From Pezizomycotina sp. ARF18 (Eukaryota > Ascomycota), in the NCBI GenBank assembly GCA_002224055.1, contig AZLU01000269.1, positions 1 to 51,757 of the forward strand: 51,757 nucleotides of DNA. Reading direction: 5' to 3'. The notes under the pieces were generated by a model. The model saw only the letters and a list, made by a program, of their open reading frames with translations, did no database searches and was not told where the DNA came from. Positions 30,761 to 40,712 of this stretch are shown here, piece by piece. The position numbers and the translations under genes are program-made. Within the stretch, counting starts at the first letter, position 1. Each line of letters starts with the position of its first letter.

Positions 30761-31963
30761 TGCGGCTTCGTTCATATATTTAACCATATTTTCCCGAGCG
30801 ATCAGGCAACAAAGCTAAAAAAAATTGACCAACAGAAAGCACAACTTGCAGCTCTATCTTCAGGGAGCAAGTTCTTTCAACAAAAGGAGGAAGTGGGGGA
30901 AATAAAAGGATAAAATGATAAAAGTCAATATGTTTAAAGAGGTACGTTTCCCTTATAATTCCAGTAAGGGTTCCTGACGCTCAGGTACTAGAGAACTGTT
31001 AGTAAGCTAGCTGTATAATGAACAGTCTCCACATAGGTTCAATGAGCTAACTACCAAGGGGTTATGGGATTTCAGAAGGGGGAATAAACATACGTATATA
31101 TTATATTGTATATTGAATATAGGGAAACAGAAGTTGGCCCGCTCTTCGCGAGAGAGGAAAAGGGAAAGTGTACACTGTACTTGATCTTATATATATATAT
31201 ATCTTTAATTATGTTAAGAGCACAGCTTCTTAGTAGATGAAACGAAAAAAATCTGAGGGAAGAAGAACAAAGGATGAGAAGTGGGTGAACACGTTTTCAG
31301 ACTATATACTCAAGTGAAAAGGTGAGATTGAAAGAAGAAGAAAAAAAAGAGAGAGAGAAAAAAAAAGGGAGCGAGAAAGAGAAAGAGGAGATAATTTTCT
31401 CACTCAGGTGCGCGCAGGTTTCATAAGAATCTATTAAAAGATAGTAAGAGGTAGTATGTACCGTGCATTTGCTGCTACGTCGCCAAAAAAAAAAAAAAAA
31501 AAAAGAGGCAGTATCGAGGAGAAGGTGGGAGGGATAAAATCCAACAAAAGTACCGTACTTAAGCAGTACAGTATATACTTGCTTTCTATCTCATTAAACA
31601 AGCTACAACGGCGACCCGATAGTACTATCATTATTAGTATCCTTTCCCCCCTGTTCCTTTCAGCGAACAATCAATTGCCTAGCTTAAGTTGCTAGTTGTT
31701 GCACGGAACTGGTACGCCTCTAATGGTACACTTTCTTTCTTTCTTTCATGTTTGGCGCATCATTGGCAGCTGAGAGAAAAAATCCCCTTCCCGCCGTGGA
31801 AGCCCTCAGCGTTCTCGCCTAGACTATAGGGTCTGAATAGGTACTTCCTGTACATATGCACTTCGGTATATAATATACCTAGATATATGCGCAGAAAAAT
31901 CTATAATTAAAAATGCCTCACCCAGGAACAGCTGGGCAGCGGCTCTCTTTGTTTGGCTATCCC

Positions 31964-32008
31964 TTATTATTATTGTTATTATTATTGTTATTATTATTAT
32001 TATTATTA

Positions 32009-32054
<46 letters not shown>
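31964..32054. repeat. Imperfect (TTA)n microsatellite, about 91 bp
   Basis: About 30 TTA units, interrupted four times by TTG. Longest simple repeat in the window. Confidence 0.95.
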
Positions 32055-32369
32055 CCGGATGATTGTCACTGCTTTGCTGGCTCTTTATTATTGTAATACT
32101 ACTTTTTGAGAAAACAGAAAATAAAAAGACGATTGGGAAAACAAAAAAAAAAGCACAAACGTCCCTTTGTAATATTATTATTAGAAAACAAAAAATAAAG
32201 AGTGGGAAAAAGGCTTTGCCAAATTCCGGCCGCAAGATTAGCTAGCTACAAGACTGAAGGAAGTTCCCGTAATAATAATAAATTTTTTTTCCTTTGATAA
32301 AAGAGTCTTAGTTTTTTTTCTTTTCCCTTTGATAACAGAAAGTCTTTCCCTTTAGCAGAAAGTCTTCGT

Positions 32370-32402
<33 letters not shown>

Positions 32403-32819
32403 AAAGAAAAAGTATTGACTGGATACAAGAATTATTTCTTTTGTCCTCCGCGCGGCCCAAAATACCCTGTGATTCTAGCGCGCCGGAAATGCGGCTCAGT
32501 TCGCGAATTGCATCTGGTCGTTATCGTTCAACTTGTCGAGCTTATTATCGATTGAGCGGAACTGAGATTATATATAGATTAGCAGATTACAAAAAAAGGA
32601 AACAAAAATTAGTACATATACACACCTGGTAAGCGAGCGCGGCAAGAAAGGCCCCGACGCTGCCGTACAAACCTGTTTTGATTATCCAATCGCCATTCTA
32701 TTGAATATTGATCAGCACATTTCAGGAGCGAACCTCACTAAAAATAAAGGTCTTTTTTAACCGCACATGTACCTCTGACCCGACCTCGAACACTATTAAA
32801 AACTATTCATACTGTTGGA

Positions 32820-32997
32820 GCCTTTTCCCATTCCTTGGCATCTAGCTACTATAAATGCTCTTTTCCACTGCCGGCCTATGCCTTTAAATGAGCCAGCACT
32901 TCTCCTACTTAGCTCAATCAATTAAGTTCTTTCACTAAGTCTTCTCTCTCTCTCTCTGTCTCTCTCACTAGTGTCTTTTCACACACAGTGACAGCAA
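32820..32997 (+). repeat. Dispersed repeat, copy B (matches 18871-19058)
   Basis: Same block order and orientation as copy A, from GCCTTTTCCC to CAGTGACAGCAA. Several mismatches are C/T transitions, for example CAATCAATTAAGTTC here against CAATCAATCAAGCTC in copy A. A possible extension to the left is ACTGTTG at about 32812. It is followed by a TA-rich tract. It lies about 600 bp 5' of the Fta4 gene. Confidence 0.85.
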
Positions 32998-33599
32998 ATA
33001 CCACCTTAAAAGAAAAGAAAATAAACCTTAAACTATGATACGCGTTACCCGTCCTAGGTTCTTAGTGTATACCTATAGTAATAAGAGAGAATAACAGATA
33101 ATAACTAAACCTATAATGTATATTTAACTATATAACAACGTCTACCTCTAGTTATTATAAAAGAGAAGAAAAGAACTAGCTATAGCTAATAAGAAGATAA
33201 TAAATATAGGTAACCGCTAAAAATAAATAGGGCTAATCCCTGCCTAATCTAATAAAAATAAATAAATAATAGCTTAATAATAGCTTGGTTACCCCTATTG
33301 CACGCCCCTCGCTGACAGTACTTTAATGCACGCGCACAAGTACATGTACGGGGTATGACCTCAAGTCTGATGATGTGGGACGTCACCCACCCGAAAGCTT
33401 TTTTCCTTTTTCCCCCTTTCTTTTGCCTCTTTCTTTTCTTTTTTCCTTTCTTTTTTCCTTTCTTTCTCGCTCAGTCCGTATCTTCCTAAACACCTCCCCG
33501 GTTAATCTTGAGCTCCTTTTTGAGCTAACTTATATATATGCATGAAAACACGCAAGGCAATTCAATAGGGCCCCCAAATAAGGTGCTCTCTGTATAGTT

Positions 33600-34647
33600 A
33601 TGTTGAGCCGCCGGCCCGTGTCGGTTTTCGAACTGAAGCGCGGCTTCCTAATGTCTCAGGCGCAACTCCTCGCGCAGCCTCTCTCCCTCAATCAAGAACT
33701 TCAGGCCGTAGCGGGGATGAAGACCACCAAGATATCTCAAGGCCCACCTTAGAGCAAGTTGCTACCAAAGGTACTGTAAATATTTATACGTGTATAACTT
33801 CCCTTAATGTGGAAGCTCCGCAACAGGGGCTGTTAATGGGTCTTTTTGAGCCGCTCGGTTGACTTTTCTTGTCCTCCCCTTCCTATTTTTCTTTTGTACC
33901 ATTCCTTGCAATGTGTAAGTGAACGCCGCAAGTCGTAAACATCACAACTAGTTTATAGCTCCGTGGCAATCCGTCATGTCGCGGAACAGTTGGACGCACT
34001 CTATGCCGAGTCATCCTCGGATTCAACTGGCTTGGATATTGATAAAATATTCACGAACGGCTTAGACCTAACCAACATTCCGTAAGCGTCCGGGCTCTCT
34101 TTTTTCTCTCGACGTATCTGCTGATGAAAGTATTTATTTACTTTCATTGCTTGATCTTTGCTATTAAGTATAAAAGCTAAATTGCAGAGTGTAAAAGTAA
34201 TTTGGAAGTCCTCCCCGACAATTGGGTTGATGACGTCGAAAACGAAGAACTCGAAAAACTCCAGAAGTTAGTACATCCTTCCTTTTACTCTCGCCCAACT
34301 TTTTTTTTCATGATCACAATTCCTTGCTCTTATCTTTTCAAGAGATAAAAAATGAATCGGTCCGCGAAACTGATTTTTTTTTTCTTTTTTTTCTTCGTGG
34401 TAATAAAAGGTACTGTGACCTTGTCGCCAACCTTTCGACCGTACGCTCGGCACTCGTATCACTTCGCGACAAACATACGTATTACGCCATGCTTGTGAAG
34501 TCTGTTGCGCCGTTTGCGGATCCCACTGAGAATATCCAGCCTAACCTTGTCACCCGTTCTGGTGCTCTTGCACTTGAACTTAACAAGACTAGGATCTTAG
34601 CGTCTCGGTTATCTCAAGCCCTGAGTAGCGCTCCACAGACTAAATGA
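33600..34647 (+). CDS. fta4: Kinetochore subunit Fta4 (CCAN/Sim4 complex)
   Basis: Inner-kinetochore protein of the fungal Fta4/Nkp1 group. Start MLSRRPVSVFELKRGFL, then QAQLLAQPLSLNQEL. After a frame break comes RPTLEQVATK, and an intron (33771-33919). Exon 2 contains VNAASRKHHN and YSSVAIRHVAEQLDALYAES, a signature region of the family as I remember it, and ends GLDLTNIP at the donor at 34082. A short exon near 34190-34266 reads LEVLPDNWVDDVENEELEKL. The last exon (34410-34647) has YCDLVANLSTVRSALVSLRD, then PFADPTENIQPNLVTRSGAL and a closing helix ALELNKTRILASRLSQAL. NIQPNLVTR(D/S)G is the strongest family match. Length of about 240 residues fits. Confidence 0.75.
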
Positions 34648-35444
34648 TCTGCCTAAAGAGGCAGAATTCATATGCTTTAGCAGGCACTCTGTATGAATAC
34701 AACAATTATACTTTATAGGCACGGTAGTAGTAATGATTGCTTCCCTAGAAACTATCAGATTTTTTATAACTTCGGGTGGCCCGCCTTATTCCAGATTGCT
34801 CACTTTCAACGTGATGTTCAATCTCACTAATTCCTCCTTTCATAGCCCATTGAAATTCAACTCGTGAGTCGTACCACTTGCCTTCGCGAAGTTGTTGATT
34901 TATAAAAATAGATAGAATTATTTACCTATAGGATGTGATTAACATGCATGCACTTGTACGTGGCATTGAACCATCTGCTGGAAGTGACAGCGTGACCAAT
35001 CATCAACATCGGGAGCATAAAAAACAGAAGAGCAGACGCTGACAAAATTCTTATAATCGTAGATACAATGATAGAGCAGGAAAACATAATAGCCAACCAG
35101 GCGCTTCAATTGCGCCGCAGGTTGAATCTACTTCTCGTTAGTAGGCCTAGTCTATAGCCTATTGTCGTCGGAAATAACTAATTACAAACATAACAAACAA
35201 GACTTATAAAAGCAATTAACAGTAGGATTTTACTAGGAGAAAAAAAGTCACGCATAGAACAAAGATTTGATGCGGTGTTTTGTATATAAACTGAAAGGAA
35301 AGAGCGGCATTGTCTTTCCAACTTTCCCTCCTTTTCTTTCCCCTCTTCATTTGTTAACTCTCAAAAATATTGGAGGAAGAACAAACATGCAAGCATTGAG
35401 GGCACAGCTTTTTTTTTTAAGCGGGGAGGGAGAATAGAAGCTTC
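34648..35444. other. Convergent 3' intergenic region
   Basis: About 800 bp between the Fta4 stop and the stop of the opposite gene. AT-rich with no supported gene, RNA or long repeat. A short T run lies at 35410. Confidence 0.6.
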
Positions 35445-36862
35445 TTAGAACAGAGCGCTCTTCCTCTTCTCCGCGGCGCTCAAAACCAGAAGTGGGGTGG
35501 ATCCACCATGTTGCTGCCGAGAGAATGGCTTATCGTTTTCGTCAACGCGCAATCCGTGACTACTACGTCTTCCAGAAAGCGGATGAGTACTTCGCGCCTC
35601 GTCTAAGATGAAGTCTATTTCATTTTCGCAAACTGGGGCCATGGCGCTGCCAGGGCCGCTAGAGCGAGCAACCCTCCGCTCAATGCCAGCATTGACCAAT
35701 TTAGATAGCGCACGTCTGCGTTGGCGGGTAGCGAAATTTTTGCTCCCTTCGTGCTTAGAAGTCGGTTTGGAAACAATCTCCTCAAGAGAAGGAGGCCCTC
35801 TGGCTGTCGCATTGGGTGGTCACCACGTCCCCCAAAGGTCGACTGGCTAGGAGTTGGGGGTGGCGGCAAACTTGAATTCAGTTTCGGGACAGAAGTTTTC
35901 GGACCATTATCTGCAAGGGAAAGGCTTTGTGCATTGACACAGCTGGAAAGAGAACTGCATTTCTTGTGGCCCCTCTTCATTGGCTTATCGGTCCTCTGTT
36001 TTTCCCTGAGAGGAGGGGACAATCGAACGGAACTACCACTAACAGGCGATCGAGACTTACTTCGTCCACCGGAAGTAGCATCTTCCATATGGCTTGCTAC
36101 TGCCGAACTGTCCGCTTCATGCTGCTGAGGATGTGGTGAGTAGTTAACTGGACATTGGCCGAGCCATGGAAACCATAAGGAGGCGTAGAATGTTGGTTGA
36201 AGAGAACACTTGCATCCTTCTGCATGTATGATGGACTAATCGGCGGCGTTCCGAACGCCGTGGGAGACTGAATTTGCAGTTGCTGCAATTGTCTCTGCAG
36301 TTCTGCGCCTGTACATTTCGAACACGCTGTTGCAGGATCTGCTGCTGCTGCGCTAAATGTAGGTTCTGTGCAACCAGGCCGGCGTAAATGTTCGCCTCGT
36401 AATCAGCCTCGCTCGAAATGCTCCCAGGTGGAGAGGAGGAAGGAGGCGTAGGAAGAGGGTTTCTCATATTTTGGATAATGTCGAGACGAGCCTGCTCGAC
36501 CTGCGGTGAAGAATGGGAGTAAACAGGCTGAACTCCTTGATGATGTCCGTTACCCGACCGGTATGAGTAAAGCCAACTCCCATAGCAGTCCTGGGAGGGT
36601 GAAGAAAGGCAGCCGATTGATCGACTGTCCTGGTGTTATCAGCCATCAAGCCAATGTTCCTTGATTCGGATACCGAGGCCGATGTGGGCGTCTTCGGTGC
36701 AGTTCGGAGGCCAGCTAAAAGTTGAGCACGGCTCGATGAGCGAGCGTAGGGTTCGTTACGATGGAATAGTTATCCTGCGGCGTCGGAACCTGAATTCGTC
36801 GGATGTGCTGTCCCTTTCCCTCGACGCAAACCCATTTCCTGGGTTTCAAGGTTGTAACTCAT
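35445..36862 (-). CDS. Conserved disordered fungal protein, Gln-rich, function unknown
   Basis: Start MSYNLETQEMGLRRGKGTAH at 36862. Then RSSSRAQLLAGLRTAPKTPT, a segment I associate with a widespread unnamed Pezizomycotina family. Next come PRTAMGVGFTHTG, a Pro/Ser segment and a Gln-rich helix (AQQQQILQQRV, QQLQIQSPTAFG). The middle holds Ser/Pro-rich sequence with PPPPTPSQSTFGGRGDHP. The C-terminal region reads GQPEG-like RQPEG, then, after frame breaks, LSKLVNAGIERRVARSSGPG and MAPVCENEIDFILDEARSTH. It ends ...AEKRKSALF-stop. No catalytic motif or membrane segment seen. At least four one-base frame breaks. No function assigned. Confidence 0.65.
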
Positions 36863-38852
36863 ATGGTTATTAACGCGACCGGCGTCGATGCTCAACATTT
36901 CAAATGATGGTTCCTATATAATAATTTTGGGAGTAATCGACGCCCAATTACTTTCGGGGGGAAACAGGATTATTAGGCGGGCGAAGGATGTCGATTAGGG
37001 AATGGTTTCCCCAAGAAATATATATATAGGAAAGAATGAAAGAAAATGAAGCGGAAAACAAGCGGAAACAAGACGAACGTAAGATGAACAAGTGTGTATA
37101 AGACGTATCGAGTGCTGTACTGTGAAGATTTCTTTTGCGTTATTGCAGATGCTTAATCCGTAACTCCGAGATCGTGAAAGAGAATTCGAATATTATATAC
37201 TTTGTACTGGAGACTTGTGCCGCCCGGGGGGATATTTTGGCAGAAAAAAAAAACAATAATAAGAGTGATAAGATGTATATAATGTGAGTATAAAAGACGA
37301 AATGCCAAAAAGAAAAACAAGTATATGGTCGGAATGCAAGAAAAGTAGTAAATAAGGATGAAGTTTATGCAAAGAAGTACGTTCTCCTTTTGAAAGAAGA
37401 GAGGAAATATAATAGAGCAGAATAGAAAATAAATAAACTTTAATTAGATAAAAATTATAGGAAAGGGATTATATAAATTTAGTTTTTCTTTGATGAGCAA
37501 GTGCACTTCGGCAAGGAAGAGCGAATAGGGTGTTAAGGGGGGGGGGTTTGTTTAAGGAAATGCAAACGCCTGGATTTATAGGTCTTGGACTTTTAAAAAA
37601 CCAAAAAAAAAAAAATAGTAGGAAAGAAAGAAAAAGAAGTCAGAAGAGGGGGGAATGAACGAGATTAACAGGATTAGAGTGTTCTGATGTTTCTTCCTTG
37701 AATCGGACTCGGTTCTTGAATGAGACCAAAATTCAATCGTTTAAGATAATGAAAGAAGTGATAATGAACAACACCTTTCCCACTAGTAGGAAGTATATAC
37801 TATTACAAATTTAAAAAAAAGAGAAATAATAATATAACCAAAAAGGGCACCTTTTGCCTAGTGCTGTTTGATGGGAAAGGGGCCCAAGGCTGATAGTTGG
37901 AGACAAGTATAAGGGTGAGAATGATAGAGATTACTTGGTACTTCAGGCAAAAAAAAAAAAAAAATTTACTCAAGAAGATTAAGGTTCCTTAAGGATTGCT
38001 TCGCAGTGATGTATACTACTCCCTTAATATAGCCCCCTCAAAAACGAAAGCAGATATTCAAAAAAAAAAAATTAGAGAGAGAAAAAACGAAGGGGGAAGA
38101 GAAGAGAAATATATTTATACCAGAATACTACTCAATAATGAGTATGAAGCAGAAGAAGAGAAAGAAAGAGGGAGGAGAAGAGAAAAAAAAGGAATAAAAT
38201 GTTCAGGAGAGTGAAAAAGTGGTGTTGTTGGATGAAGAGAAGATAAAATAATAAAAAAATAAGAAACTGCAGACGAGAGGAGAGAGAAGGCAAGAATAGG
38301 GAAAAAAAGAGGTTATAACTATTTAGAAGATTGGGAGAAAACATAGGATTTATTATTCCTCAAGCAAGTACACGCATGAACAAAAACGCCTAAAGCGAGT
38401 TGAAGAGAGGGAAAGAGCCTTCAAAGAGTCAGCAGAATTTCGAGAAAAAAAAATTGTAATAGGAAGTTTCGAAGGGGATTGTTGGCGCAAAAAAGGGAGT
38501 AAGCAGGAAGCTAGTTGTTTTTTCTTCTCCCAAAAAGGGAATTCAGGGGGCGTTAAGGGAGAAATAGAGCTCTCATTGGCTGGAGCCCTCAAACTCGAAC
38601 TTTAACGAAACAAACTCCTATCGTGAGCAAGAGGAGATCGATAGAGCATCTACAGATTACGGGTATAATTAATCGAATTACCTTATATTTCTTGGCAATA
38701 TGATATTGTATCTAATATAGCTGCTAATTATTGAATAGCTTTGTAAATAACGATATACATCAAGTATATAACCTGGAGTATTGTGCAGCAAGTCTTTTTT
38801 TTGTGCTCCTTTTTTTTTTTATTCAAAAGTAGAGCTATGTAGAGTTGGAACA
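36863..38852. promoter_or_regulatory. Purine-rich intergenic region
   Basis: About 2 kb upstream of the disordered-protein gene and downstream of the cyclodeaminase gene, both on the minus strand. The + strand is strongly A/G-rich from about 37000 to 38600, so the transcript-side leader is pyrimidine-rich, as in many fungal promoters. It includes a G run at 37540-37548 and A runs at 37600 and 37950. The short Lys/Glu- or Phe/Leu-rich frames here are compositional. No supported gene. Confidence 0.55.
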
Positions 38853-40076
38853 TCAGAATTCGTCTAATTGTGTGCCTGCATTATAACGTTTCGCCCTCTC
38901 GACAAGATACACGCCTGCTGTGAAGTCTGTCAAGGCAGTGCCAACGCTTTTCATGAGAACGTCCCCAAACTGGAGGCGATCCGTATATATCGCATCGTCG
39001 AGCGCTTCACCAAGTTCCGTCACATCTTCCAGCTTCACCTTCTCGCGAATAAGCTCGCCAGCTTCTTTCAGGCACCCGACTTGGAATCGACGAGTAGAAG
39101 GGATCCATTGCCCGCCTCAGAAACCGTCTTCCTGACTAGTGCAGAAGGTAGTTCATGCATTGCCGTCGTATGCGAACCTATTCCAAATTGTTCCATGTTT
39201 GGTAAAGAAAATGCTGCAGTAAGAAGGACGACCATGGAAAACCGAAAACGAAATGGAGAGGAATGAAGAAGGCGGGCATAATTTTCTTTCTTTCTTTTTT
39301 TTTTTCACATTGAATTATCTACCGATACTTACCCACAGCAGCAATATACCTTGGTTTGCTAGTGGTCATGTCCGAGAGCTCAAAAAGAGCTTCCTTGCTC
39401 GATGTCGCCGTGAAAATAAAATCGGCATCGTTAACGGCCCTTGCCACCTGGCGACGATCACTTAAACCGATAGTTTCAAGGACAAGGGGTGGCCCGCTTG
39501 ACGGGTATTGCTGAACTGGCTCTCCAAGCTCCCCGCAAGTGTGTCTGCCGTCGACGATGTCCTGTTTATGATATATGCTTTTGAAGAGCTCTATACGCAG
39601 TAATTTTGCGAGCAGGATCATCCACCTCGCCACATTGCCTGCCCCAAAGCACGCTATCGTCTTGACGGTCCCCTGTTTCCTTCTAACAAGCACGCTCGCG
39701 GCGACTAATGCAGTGCGCCACGCGGTAATCTCTTCCGCAGACATCAGAGCAATCGCTTCCCCCGTCTGGCCAGAATAGATAGACAGACTGCCGCGAGGCG
39801 GGAACGGGGCAGCAGTGTGAGGCTGCGGAACATTGATTGATTTGACCACAATCAATTCTTCGCCACCGCAGGGCATAATAAGGCAGGTGGAGCTCTTGGA
39901 ATTCACGGAGATGCGCATCGGCTGATGGAATGTTGAGGCTACCGCCCCGGGCAATTTTTTCTGCTCTTTGGAGTACATCGCAAATTTTTCTCCAACAATC
40001 GTATAGCATTCTGGATCTCATCGACGTCAAGTTGCAAAAGTAAAGATTTTATATCCTTTGAGCTTAGTAGCAGCAT
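38853..40076 (-). CDS. Ornithine cyclodeaminase / mu-crystallin family protein
   Basis: NAD(P)-binding protein related to ornithine cyclodeaminase, ketimine reductases and mu-crystallin; substrate not decidable here. Start MLLLSSKDIKSLLLQLDVDE at 40076. One frame break follows near 39985. Then KLPGAVASTFHQPMRISVNS and GSLSIYSGQTGEAIALMSAE. ITAWRTALVAASVL is followed by the Rossmann motif IACFGAGNVARW. DADFIFTATSSKEALFELSD and RYIAAVGKYR close exon 1 near 39332. After an intron, exon 2 (to 38853) has, with frame repair, HTTAMHELPSALV, LLVDSKSGCLKEAGELI, KLEDVTELGEALDD and FGDVLMKSVGTALTDFTAGV. It ends YLVERAKRYNAGTQLDEF. Overall about 390 residues, typical of fungal members. Divergent from mannose-6-phosphate isomerase. 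Confidence 0.88.
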
Positions 40077-40712
40077 GATTTGTATATAGATTGACCTGAT
40101 TGGTATCGAAATGCTTCAAACCAACAGGACAAAAATTTAATGATATGCAAGGGTAACTTGATGGAAGTTTCGAGGTTGAGACGCTAGAAGTATTAGGTAT
40201 TTATTGAATGATAAACTTGTACTATATACTCTTATGCCCGATATTCTTATTATATTTTATTTATTTGGTATTTGTTTTGGTTTGATAACGTAGTTACGAG
40301 AGAAGGAGAACTTTCAACAAAAAAAATTGCCTAAGATTAAAATATATAAGCTTTTGTTTGCCGAAAACCTACTACTGCGAGAGAAGCTTAAGGGGAAAAA
40401 GGAAAAAAAAAAAACGGCCCCTTGAGCGCTCACTGTTTCACTAATTATATCGCTGTTCTTCCTTGCTTACCCACAAACCCACGAACACCGCACACAACAG
40501 CGAAAAAAACTTGAGAATAAATAAAATAAATATATTTAAAAAAGAACTCTGCTACTCGACGCATGCCCTTTTCCCCTCTCTTTTTTCCCTATTACTTTGC
40601 TAATTTTTCAGTTCCTCGGTCTTTTATACATACACGCTCTATTTTTGTGGAGATCAGACGTAATATATTGGTGGAAGCGATAATCAATACAATCAGATTT
40701 AATTAAGCAAAA
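40077..40712. promoter_or_regulatory. Divergent promoter region (cyclodeaminase / PMI)
   Basis: 636 bp between two divergent starts. AT-rich, with A runs at 40318 and 40407 and a T/C-rich stretch at 40565-40620 just 5' of the PMI leader. No assignable factor sites. Confidence 0.55.

Larger units (their letters stand above)
30761..33599. promoter_or_regulatory. Divergent intergenic region with repeats (SUN / Fta4)
   Basis: About 2.8 kb with no supported gene. Contents: GA-rich tract 31330-31395, A run 31485-31504, ATT array 31964-32054, T run with A run 32372-32405, repeat copy B 32820-32997, and a TA-rich stretch 33030-33300 with few CpA/TpG steps. A pyrimidine-rich tract (33395-33470) precedes the Fta4 start. 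The open frames over the ATT array (poly-Asn or poly-Ile) are artefacts of the repeat. Confidence 0.55.

Noticed and set aside
31824-32235. Poly-Asn and poly-Ile open frames
   Set aside because: They are direct translations of the TTA microsatellite and have no flanking coding signal.
35721-36128. Plus-strand open frame of 135 residues
   Set aside because: Antisense to the conserved disordered protein gene, with no family motif and no plausible splice continuation.
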